Source: Methanomicrobiales archaeon
Lineage (GTDB): Archaea > Halobacteriota > Methanomicrobia > Methanomicrobiales > Methanomicrobiaceae
Assembly (NCBI GenBank): GCA_012523385.1
Contig: JAAYIO010000138.1
Location: forward strand, 1 to 6,709
Length of the DNA: 6,709 bases
Reading direction: 5' to 3'
Of this stretch, positions 1 through 5,342 are shown piece by piece. The position numbers and the translations under genes were made by a program. The first letter of the stretch is position 1. Each line of letters starts with the position of its first letter. Under the pieces are notes generated by a model. That model was not told where the DNA came from. It saw nothing but the letters and a program-made list of their open reading frames with translations, and ran no database searches.

Positions 1-1
1 C

Positions 2-595
2 GATACCGTGCACGTCACCGCAGTAGGATATGGGGCAGGCACCCGCAATCCTGCACACATGCCAAATGTGTTGCGGGTCTCCCTCTGTGAATCCGAGCCA
101 GATACTAACAAAGAGACAAGAGAAACAGACACCATTGACATCCTTGAGACAAATGTGGATGACACAACGGCAGAAGTCATTGCGTATACTCTTGAGCGGC
201 TGATGGATGCCGGTGCACGGGACGCTTCTGCAATACCCTTGATCATGAAGAAAGGACGCCCGGGCACTCTTATCCGGGTCATCTGCACGCATGCAGACTC
301 AGATAGTCTCATCCGGATACTCTCAGAAGAACTGGGGACACTTGGTGTCCGCTGCATTCCATCGGTTCACCGGAGTGTCATTAGACGGTCAATGGAACCC
401 GTTGAAATTGTGGTAGGCTCCAAAACGGTTTCCATACCCGTTAAAACCGGCTGGATAGGAACAAAACCCATATCCTGCAAGGCCGAGTTTGAAATAGCAC
501 GGCAGGCAGCAGAAGCCGCACATGTGCCATTACGTGAAGTTACGCGCCGTGCAGAAGAGAAACGCTGGAAAGAACTGGATGGTGAAGACAAATAA
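2..595 (+). CDS. larC: LarC-like nickel-pincer cofactor biosynthesis protein, C-terminal part (5' truncated by window edge)
   Basis: About 198 C-terminal codons are visible. The frame is open to the left edge, so the GTG at position 8 is probably internal and not the start. The visible part starts with a GYGAGTRNPAHMPNVLRV stretch and then ILETNVDDTTAE and a PLIMKKGRPG segment, all typical of the LarC/DUF111 family, whose members are roughly 400 residues long. LarC inserts nickel into the pyridinium dithiocarboxylate precursor to make the nickel-pincer nucleotide cofactor of lactate racemase-like (LarA) enzymes; it is cytosolic. In Lactobacillus the protein is made by a frameshift between two ORFs; the junction would lie left of this window and cannot be judged. 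The stop codon overlaps the radB start by one base. The family call is confident; that this host protein has the LarC cyclometallase activity is inference. Confidence 0.85.
   Translation, partial: DTVHVTAVGYGAGTRNPAHMPNVLRVSLCESEPDTNKETRETDTIDILETNVDDTTAEVIAYTLERLMDAGARDASAIPLIMKKGRPGTLIRVICTHADSDSLIRILSEELGTLGVRCIPSVHRSVIRRSMEPVEIVVGSKTVSIPVKTGWIGTKPISCKAEFEIARQAAEAAHVPLREVTRRAEEKRWKELDGEDK
581..585 (+). promoter_or_regulatory. Ribosome binding site of radB
   Basis: GGTGA, complementary to the archaeal 16S rRNA 3' end, lies inside the last codons of larC, 9 nt before the radB ATG at 595. It supports that ATG and, with the TAATG stop/start overlap, suggests coupled translation from one mRNA. 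Confidence 0.6.
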
Positions 596-1281
596 TGGTA
601 AAACTGACAAAAAAGAGCACAGGCATCCCCTGTCTTGATAATCTCATGGGAGGCGGGCTTGAAACGTGCATCATCATCCAGTTTTATGGTGAACCTTCTG
701 CAGGAAAGAGCACTGCTGCAATGGCAGCAGCAATTGCCACTCTGCAAAAGGGAGAAGAGGTCATTTATATCGATACCGAAGGATTCTCCATTGACCGCTT
801 TTGCCAACTTGCCGGAGAAGAGCAAGCCGAGAAACTTGTCGAACGCCTCCTTCTGTTTGAACCCGCAGACTTTACCGGACAGGATCACGCGGTTGCAGAA
901 TGTGCACGCCTGCTTGCAGACCGGGCAGATATTGGCCTCATTGTCCTAGATTCAGCAACCGCATTATACCGCTCAGAAAATAATCACTCAGGAGAGGCAC
1001 AGAAACGCCTTGCACGCGAACTCATCATGCTTCTCGGATATGCACGACGCTATGATATTCCTGTGATCGTCACCAATCAGGTTTTCACGGATATAAACAC
1101 CGATAATCTCTGTGGTCTCGGCGGCACAAGTATGCATCACCTGTCAAAAATCATTGTCCGCTTTGAACGGGATGGCGCAAAACGGCGTGCAATACTCGAA
1201 AAACACCGTTCTCGTCCTGAAGGAACTAAAATAACATTTACGATTGAAGAAAAAGGGTTCAGAGAGGAATTATCCCCTTAA
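595..1281 (+). CDS. radB: DNA repair and recombination protein RadB
   Basis: This 228-residue protein is a RecA/RadA-fold ATPase with the usual length of archaeal RadB and without the N-terminal helix-hairpin-helix domain of RadA. The RadB-type opening (STGIPCLDNLMGGGLE) is followed by Walker A GEPSAGKST at residues 32-40, an IDTEGF strand at 58-63, Walker B IGLIVLD at 112-118 and the VTNQVF motif at 158-163. In the family RadB binds DNA and ATP weakly and is thought to assist RadA loading during homologous recombination in euryarchaea. The start is supported by GGTGA 9 nt upstream. It follows larC with a one-base overlap, probably as one transcript, although the two functions are not obviously related. 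Its last 23 bp overlap the 3' end of the convergent dapF gene. No motif looks damaged. Confidence 0.95.
   Translation: MVKLTKKSTGIPCLDNLMGGGLETCIIIQFYGEPSAGKSTAAMAAAIATLQKGEEVIYIDTEGFSIDRFCQLAGEEQAEKLVERLLLFEPADFTGQDHAVAECARLLADRADIGLIVLDSATALYRSENNHSGEAQKRLARELIMLLGYARRYDIPVIVTNQVFTDINTDNLCGLGGTSMHHLSKIIVRFERDGAKRRAILEKHRSRPEGTKITFTIEEKGFREELSP
1247..1254 (-). terminator. Possible oligo-T terminator of dapF
   Basis: On the minus strand a TTTTTCTT run begins 4 nt after the dapF TGA. Archaeal polymerase can stop at short oligo-T tracts without a hairpin. The run is short, has one C, and lies inside the radB coding region, so it may simply be coding sequence. Confidence 0.3.
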
Positions 1282-2080
1282 AAACCGTTACTGCCGGGCC
1301 TTGCATGGTGATTGTCTCACTCATCTCGATTGTCAGCGGTCCTCCCCGTGTTTTTACATACACGGTTGCAGGCATTTTTCCAAGGTGGTGCGCCACTGCA
1401 GCGGACGCGGTTGAACCGGTGCCGCATGAAAAGGTCTCTTCTTCAACACCACGTTCAAACGTGCGTATCGTAATGCTGTCTTCTCCGGCACACTCAACAA
1501 AATTCACATTCACGCCTTTAGGAAATATCGGATGGGAACGGATGCCGGGCGCCACTTCACTGATATTGACTGCCGCTACATCATCAACAAAGACGACTGC
1601 ATGCGGAACACCCGTATTTGCAGCATAGACCGTGAAACCATTATATTCCATCCTGAATTCGCCCTTTCCTTCAGCGGGGATTCCGGTTGTTGTGAAATCT
1701 GCGGGGCCCATATCAATCGTTGCAAAAAATTCGCCATTCTCGCTGTAGTTCATGGCAACTGGCATCACTCCCGCCATGGTTTCAACCGTACACTCCTTTT
1801 CCACGTATTCAGCATCATACACATATTTAACAAGGCAGCGAATGCCATTGCCGCACATCTCCGCCTCACTTGCATCTGGCTGAAAAAGACGCATCCGTAC
1901 GTCACAGGTTTCTGAAGGGGAGACAAAAAGAACGCCATCCGCACCGATACCAAAACGCCTGTCGCAGTATAAACGGGCAAATTCCCCTTTCATTTCATCG
2001 GGGATTACCGGCCCGCCCATCTCATCGATAAGCACAAAATCGTTACCATTACCCTGTAATTTGACAAACGGAATTTTCAT
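1259..2080 (-). CDS. dapF: Diaminopimelate epimerase
   Basis: This 273-residue cytosolic enzyme converts LL- to meso-diaminopimelate, the penultimate step of lysine synthesis. It begins MKIPFVKLQGNGNDF, the standard DapF N-terminus. The two catalytic cysteines are present: Cys76 in MCGNGIRC and Cys219 in ETFSCGTGSTA. FGIGADGV (43-50) and NTGVPHAV (155-162) also fit, and the length is normal for the family. The frame extends upstream to ATGs at 2101 and 2107, but I choose 2080 because AGGAGAG lies 9 nt before it and the family N-terminus starts there. It appears to be transcribed alone from a TATA-like element near 2184-2191. Archaea lack DAP peptidoglycan, so the role is lysine supply through a DAP route; DapL or other pathway genes are not in the window. 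Its last 23 bp overlap the 3' end of radB. Confidence 0.96.
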   Translation of the reverse strand: MKIPFVKLQGNGNDFVLIDEMGGPVIPDEMKGEFARLYCDRRFGIGADGVLFVSPSETCDVRMRLFQPDASEAEMCGNGIRCLVKYVYDAEYVEKECTVETMAGVMPVAMNYSENGEFFATIDMGPADFTTTGIPAEGKGEFRMEYNGFTVYAANTGVPHAVVFVDDVAAVNISEVAPGIRSHPIFPKGVNVNFVECAGEDSITIRTFERGVEEETFSCGTGSTASAAVAHHLGKMPATVYVKTRGGPLTIEMSETITMQGPAVTVFKGIIPL

Positions 2081-2089
2081 ATTAGTTAT

Positions 2090-2096
2090 CTCTCCT
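2090..2096 (-). promoter_or_regulatory. Ribosome binding site deciding the dapF start
   Basis: On the minus strand AGGAGAG ends 9 nt before the ATG at 2080. It lies downstream of the two alternative ATGs at 2101 and 2107, so it can serve only the 2080 start. Confidence 0.7.
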
Positions 2097-2183
2097 GACA
2101 TTCTCATCGCCGTCGCAATACACCATAACTCCGTTAAGAAGGAAGGCGTAGCATAGACACGGTGAGAATGAGCTAGTATTATC

Positions 2184-2191
2184 TATATAAT
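2184..2191 (-). promoter_or_regulatory. TATA-like box, probable dapF promoter
   Basis: On the minus strand the octamer ATTATATA resembles the archaeal TATA box (TTTATATA). Transcription would start about 25 nt downstream, near 2160, giving a leader of roughly 80 nt before the dapF ATG. No strong purine-rich BRE is evident upstream. A 5-bp inverted repeat (ATTAT, 4-nt gap, ATAAT; 2178-2191) overlaps it, but may reflect AT richness only. Confidence 0.45.
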
Positions 2192-2222
2192 CGGGTAATA
2201 AAATTCGCATCGATCAGTAATT

Positions 2223-2229
2223 AAAAAAA
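2223..2229 (-). terminator. Oligo-T terminator after rbcL
   Basis: Seven T residues on the minus strand follow the rbcL TAA stop directly. Uninterrupted oligo-T after a stop codon is the usual intrinsic termination signal in euryarchaea, and no hairpin is needed. It would separate the isomerase/RuBisCO transcript from the dapF promoter about 30 nt further on. Confidence 0.6.
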
Positions 2230-3429
2230 TTAGGATGTGCCCCAGAGTTTCAGGGCACGTGCAAGTTCAATGTGAGTTTTTGCATATTCTGTTGCGGATA
2301 CGCCTTCAAGGAACGCGTCAGCCGCCTGACGCATCGCACGGGCACCTGCTGCAGTACCGTCGGGGTGACCGTGGATGCCTCCCCCGGCCTGCAAAACGAT
2401 CTCCGTTCCCAGTGCTTCAAGCTCTGCATGCACTTTTCCGGGATGAAGACCGCCGCTTGCAACAGGGAAGACAGGTTTGAACCCAAACCATGGATCCGTC
2501 AGTGCATGGTTATCGAGAACAAGCTCTTCAGCCTTGCCACCCATCTTTCCGCTCACCGTCCCGGTGTGCAACTGGTCTCCACCTGTCATCCGGACGAGAC
2601 GGGCAAGCGGACGCATCGCAATGCCATGTTCAGGGTTTCGTGTCATCGCTGCATGCATCGTACGGTGCACGTGAATGGGGACATTGATGCCGGGTTCCTC
2701 TGCAAGAGCCTGCAATGCTGAATAACCGCAGGTGATAACATCAACCATAAGCGTGTTTGCACCCCGTTCAATTGCCTCCTCTGCTCGGAGAACGATCTTA
2801 TCTGCGCGGTCAGAGACATTGACTGCATAAAGAACATTCCGTCCGGTCTCGCTCTTTGCCTCATCAAGGCGTGCCATCACTGCCTCAACCCGTTCTTTCA
2901 TCGGGCAGAATGCATGATCGGTAAGGGTCTCATCGTCTTTGATGAAATCTACACCCCCCAATGCTGCTTCATATGCCAAGTCCGCAGTATCTGCTGGATT
3001 CAAACCCAACTTGGGTTTAATGATGGTTCCAACATGAGGGCGGTCGTGTGTTCCCAGAAGTTTGCGTACACCCTCAATTCCAAAATTCGGCCCGTTAAAC
3101 CGGACGAGAGACTCAGGGAACTCAACATCAACCAGTCGTACGGCCTCAAGTCTTCCTAACCCAAAGACATTGCCTGCCACTACAGAAAGATATTGAGGCA
3201 CATTGCCCGGTTCAAATATCTCAACTGGAAACCGGATAGCAGTAAGGTAGCCTCTGCCGGATGCTTCCACACTCTCCACAATGCCGTCAAGCCGCCTCAC
3301 ATAATCCAGTCGGGATGTAAGGGTAGTCCAGGTGCCGGTTGACTGTTCCTCCGCAATTGCCTGTGCGGCCTCCTGCGGGGTCGTCCTTCCATCAGGACGG
3401 AAATAATAATGCGCAATAACGTCTTTCAT
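2230..3429 (-). CDS. rbcL: Form III ribulose-1,5-bisphosphate carboxylase, large subunit
   Basis: This 399-residue archaeal RuBisCO adds CO2 to ribulose-1,5-bisphosphate, giving two 3-phosphoglycerates. The catalytic set is intact (spinach numbers in brackets): Glu28 (60), Thr33-Trp34 (65-66), Asn87 (123), Lys138 and Lys140 (175, 177), the carbamylated Lys164 (201) with metal ligands Asp166 and Glu167 (203, 204) in FIKDDE, His255-Arg256 (294-295), His288 (327), loop-6 Lys295 (334), and the phosphate-binding SGG and GGG segments. This excludes a RuBisCO-like protein. Loop 6 reads GKMGG, with Gly where plant enzymes have Glu336. The length is on the short side. The frame also allows a GTG start at 3438, but the ATG at 3429 has a Shine-Dalgarno 8 nt upstream while the GTG touches it. 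It follows the R15P isomerase gene by 14 nt, implying cotranscription and use in the AMP pathway. Subtype III-a versus III-b is not settled. Confidence 0.96.
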   Translation of the reverse strand: MKDVIAHYYFRPDGRTTPQEAAQAIAEEQSTGTWTTLTSRLDYVRRLDGIVESVEASGRGYLTAIRFPVEIFEPGNVPQYLSVVAGNVFGLGRLEAVRLVDVEFPESLVRFNGPNFGIEGVRKLLGTHDRPHVGTIIKPKLGLNPADTADLAYEAALGGVDFIKDDETLTDHAFCPMKERVEAVMARLDEAKSETGRNVLYAVNVSDRADKIVLRAEEAIERGANTLMVDVITCGYSALQALAEEPGINVPIHVHRTMHAAMTRNPEHGIAMRPLARLVRMTGGDQLHTGTVSGKMGGKAEELVLDNHALTDPWFGFKPVFPVASGGLHPGKVHAELEALGTEIVLQAGGGIHGHPDGTAAGARAMRQAADAFLEGVSATEYAKTHIELARALKLWGTS

Positions 3430-3437
3430 GTTGCTCA

Positions 3438-3444
3438 CTCTCCT
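3438..3444 (-). promoter_or_regulatory. Ribosome binding site deciding the rbcL start
   Basis: AGGAGAG on the minus strand overlaps the TAA stop of the isomerase gene and ends 8 nt before the ATG at 3429. The upstream in-frame GTG (3438) overlaps this motif and so is unlikely to be used. Overlap with the previous stop codon suggests translational coupling. Confidence 0.7.
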
Positions 3445-4403
3445 TAATAGTAAGAATATGTATAGTCTTTTTGGAATTCGCTTATATTCCAGCCAAGGTG
3501 ATCACGGATAATAAACGGGGCATACGAGGGGGCAAATGCACCAATCTCTGTTACGATAAGGTCAACGTAGGCAGGTGGCGTCACGTCAAAGGCGGGGTTT
3601 TTTACCGTGACATTGGCAGGCAGTACTCTTTCACTTCCAATCACTTCTTCTGCCGAACGCCATTCAATGGGAATACGCTCGCCAAGAATCGTGCGTGGTG
3701 CAAATTTATAGGTTTCCGCAGCAACGATAAAGGGTTTTCGGGCTTCATGTGCACAGAGGGCAATCTGTGACGTTCCGATTTTGTTTACCACTGCCCCATT
3801 TGACATGATAGCATCAGTTCCGGTGATAACCTGATCAACCTTTGGCATAAACATCCTGGCTGCAGAGTCAACAATAAAGCTGACCGAAATACCCGCATCA
3901 GAAAGTGCCTGAATGGTAAGATATCCCTGATTCCTTGGGCGCACCTCAGTTGCATACACCTCGCGCACCTTGCCTTGCTCGTGGGCACGGATAATACCGG
4001 CAATGGCCGCCTGAGAATTGCAGTGCGTCATAATAACAGCGTCATCAGGAATCTGTCGTGCTGTGATGTCTGCAATCTTATCCACTGCAGCATGAGAATC
4101 GCGGATAAATTCAGTAGCACAGTCATGTAATGCCCGCTGTGCTTCAACAAGCGTTTCAGCCTTTTGCACACCCCGCATTACATGCCGGATCGCATTCGGG
4201 AGTGAAACAGCTGTCGGACGCGTCCCGCGGAGTATTACTGCTGCTTTTTCCATTTCAGTGATGAATTCTGCAAGGGTTTTTGAGTCAAGTGATGCCCCAT
4301 ATTCCTGAAGAGCGGCGGCGGCTGTTCGGGCAATACGCCCTGCTCCGCGCACCCTCATTGAAGAGATGTCATCAGCCGTTTTTGTGAGAACCATCGTATT
4401 CAT
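3444..4403 (-). CDS. Ribose-1,5-bisphosphate isomerase (eIF2B-like family)
   Basis: This 319-residue protein belongs to the eIF2B alpha/MtnA-related isomerases, in the archaeal R15P isomerase branch. It converts ribose-1,5-bisphosphate to ribulose-1,5-bisphosphate, the RuBisCO substrate; the R15P comes from AMP phosphorolysis followed by rearrangement. Signatures in order: RGAGRIARTAA (19-29), RPTAVSLPNAI (62-72), MTHCNSQAA (125-133), EVRPRNQGYLT (153-163), VDSAARMFM (178-186), GTDAIMSNGAVVNKIGTS (195-212), and PAFDVTPPAYVDLIVTEIG near the C-terminus. Cys128 and Asp197 appear to match the catalytic Cys133 and Asp202 of the Thermococcus enzyme (TK0185), as I recall that numbering. The protein ends in a tyrosine-rich tail, DYTYSYY. 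The start at 4403 has GTGAT 8 nt upstream; an ATG three codons later is possible. It is first in a unit with rbcL. A generic eIF2B-like or MtnA role is less likely given that neighbour. Confidence 0.92.
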   Translation of the reverse strand: MNTMVLTKTADDISSMRVRGAGRIARTAAAALQEYGASLDSKTLAEFITEMEKAAVILRGTRPTAVSLPNAIRHVMRGVQKAETLVEAQRALHDCATEFIRDSHAAVDKIADITARQIPDDAVIMTHCNSQAAIAGIIRAHEQGKVREVYATEVRPRNQGYLTIQALSDAGISVSFIVDSAARMFMPKVDQVITGTDAIMSNGAVVNKIGTSQIALCAHEARKPFIVAAETYKFAPRTILGERIPIEWRSAEEVIGSERVLPANVTVKNPAFDVTPPAYVDLIVTEIGAFAPSYAPFIIRDHLGWNISEFQKDYTYSYY

Positions 4404-4456
4404 TTACTTCAATCACACCAATCTGTATTAATGCGACTGTTTGCGGATGATTTTAG
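4404..4456. promoter_or_regulatory. Divergent promoter region between R15P isomerase and HAD genes
   Basis: Only 53 bp separate the two divergent start codons. The single AT-rich core, TATTAAT at 4426-4432, sits about 22-25 bp from each start codon, so it could act as a weak TATA element in either direction, giving very short or no leaders. Both genes nonetheless show partial Shine-Dalgarno motifs (GTGAT for the isomerase, GGATGAT for the HAD gene), which argues for some leader. No better TATA box is visible in the gap. Confidence 0.4.
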
Positions 4457-5263
4457 ATGACAACAGCCGTTGTCTTTGATAGTGCGGGCACCCTCCTGCA
4501 TACCTACCGGGTGCTAAAAGATGTCAGGGACGGGACGGTCCACAAAAATGCGGAGACCATCACCCTTACCGCCTCGTGCAAAGAACGCGCACTCATTCTG
4601 CTCTATCTCAACTCCCGTGATATTATTGATGAAGATCCCACACGCCTGCTCTCGGAATATTTGAGAGAGAACAATATCGAATTTGGCATCTCCTGTACCT
4701 GCAAAGCTGTCACTGCCGATTACATCCGTGATCTTTTGTATAATGATACCTGTGCGACAATCGGTGATCTGCAGGAGTGTATCCGGGCGGTTTGGTGTGT
4801 GTGCAAAAAAGAGACCGTGGTTGCAGTGAACTCTGGAGTGATGCTCAATGGCAACCTTGGCGGCATTGAATTTGTCATCACCGCAGGAGGAAGTCCGTTC
4901 CCCCTTGCGCGTGAAACCATTCAAGATCTGCAAACGCGAGGTGTCGCCACCTACATCGCTTCCGGTGACCGGGTAAAAAAACTGCTGAAGATGGCAGACT
5001 ATCTCGGTGTACCGCAGGACAATACCCATGGTGTTGCCACCCCTGCAATTAAAGAGCAGGTGGTTGCAGACTTAAAGCGGCTCTATGACACCGTAGTGAT
5101 GGTGGGGGACGGAATAAACGACTTACGAGCCATGAAGAAGGCAGATTTTGCGATTCTGTCACTCCAGCAGAACAGTAAAAAACCAGAGCCGCTGATAAAA
5201 GCCGCCGACTTCATTATCACCTCCGTATACGAAGTTGTGGGCATTATTGACAACCTCGAATAA
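4457..5263 (+). CDS. Soluble HAD-superfamily phosphatase resembling the P-type ATPase P domain
   Basis: This 268-residue protein has no membrane segment or signal peptide and should be cytosolic. HAD motifs are clear: nucleophile motif I VVFDSAGTL with Asp8, motif II IASGDR (167-172, Ser169), a candidate motif III Lys199, and motif IV GDGINDLRAM (217-226, Asp218 and Asp222). The C-terminal half reads like the P domain of P-type ATPases, so I expect a phosphoaspartate intermediate. Position +2 from the nucleophile is Ala10, not the Asp of ordinary HAD phosphatases or the Thr of P-type ATPases (DKTGT). The inserted middle, about residues 15-140, carries seven cysteines (41, 80, 82, 99, 108, 114, 116), including CTC and CVC pairs. 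From memory it may belong with the soluble Methanocaldococcus protein MJ0968. The substrate is unknown. It diverges from the RuBisCO unit and precedes atwA by 79 bp. The start is supported by GGATGAT 5 nt upstream. Confidence 0.8.
   Translation: MTTAVVFDSAGTLLHTYRVLKDVRDGTVHKNAETITLTASCKERALILLYLNSRDIIDEDPTRLLSEYLRENNIEFGISCTCKAVTADYIRDLLYNDTCATIGDLQECIRAVWCVCKKETVVAVNSGVMLNGNLGGIEFVITAGGSPFPLARETIQDLQTRGVATYIASGDRVKKLLKMADYLGVPQDNTHGVATPAIKEQVVADLKRLYDTVVMVGDGINDLRAMKKADFAILSLQQNSKKPEPLIKAADFIITSVYEVVGIIDNLE
4459..4474. repeat. Perfect 6-bp inverted repeat at the HAD start codon
   Basis: GACAAC and GTTGTC flank AGCC, starting at the G of the ATG. It could form a small hairpin at the mRNA 5' end or be a dyad operator beside the divergent promoter. 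It also encodes the conserved first beta strand (TTAVV), so it may be accidental. Confidence 0.3.
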
Positions 5264-5282
5264 TCTAATTACTCCTATGCGC

Positions 5283-5309
5283 ATTATTGTGATAGAATAA
5301 TAACTATTA
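5283..5309 (+). promoter_or_regulatory. AT-rich dyads, probable atwA promoter
   Basis: The 79-bp gap before atwA holds ATTATT, a 7-nt spacer and AATAAT (5283-5301), overlapped by TAATA-AC-TATTA (5298-5309). The second block, TAACTATTAAA, is the best TATA candidate; a start about 25 nt downstream would leave a leader near 13 nt. The dyads could bind a regulator or end the HAD transcript. None of this is a close consensus match. Confidence 0.35.
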
Positions 5310-5342
5310 AACCACCACAAAATGATACTGTGAACGTAAACT

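Noticed and set aside
367..888. Minus-strand open frame of 173 codons across larC and radB
   Set aside because: It spans the junction of two well-supported plus-strand genes and its translation shows no family features.
1351..1379. T5 runs on the plus strand downstream of radB, at 1351 and 1375, as possible radB terminators
   Set aside because: They lie 70-100 bp past the stop inside dapF coding sequence and are too short to support a call.
2081..2107. N-terminal extension of dapF to the ATGs at 2101 or 2107
   Set aside because: The family N-terminus begins at MKIPFVKLQGNGNDF and the ribosome site lies between these ATGs and 2080.
2272..2721. Plus-strand open frame of 149 codons antisense to rbcL, rich in Cys and His
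   Set aside because: It is the complement of conserved RuBisCO sequence; the Cys/His content arises from the reverse reading of that sequence, and no initiation signals stand out.
4514..5029. Long open frame on the minus strand (171 codons) opposite the HAD gene
   Set aside because: It lies wholly inside a gene with clear HAD motifs on the other strand, has no recognisable domain, and looks like a shadow frame from codon bias.
5241..5289. Direct repeat GCATTATTG at 5241-5249 and 5281-5289
   Set aside because: Only 9 bp long, AT-rich, with one copy inside the HAD coding region; likely chance.
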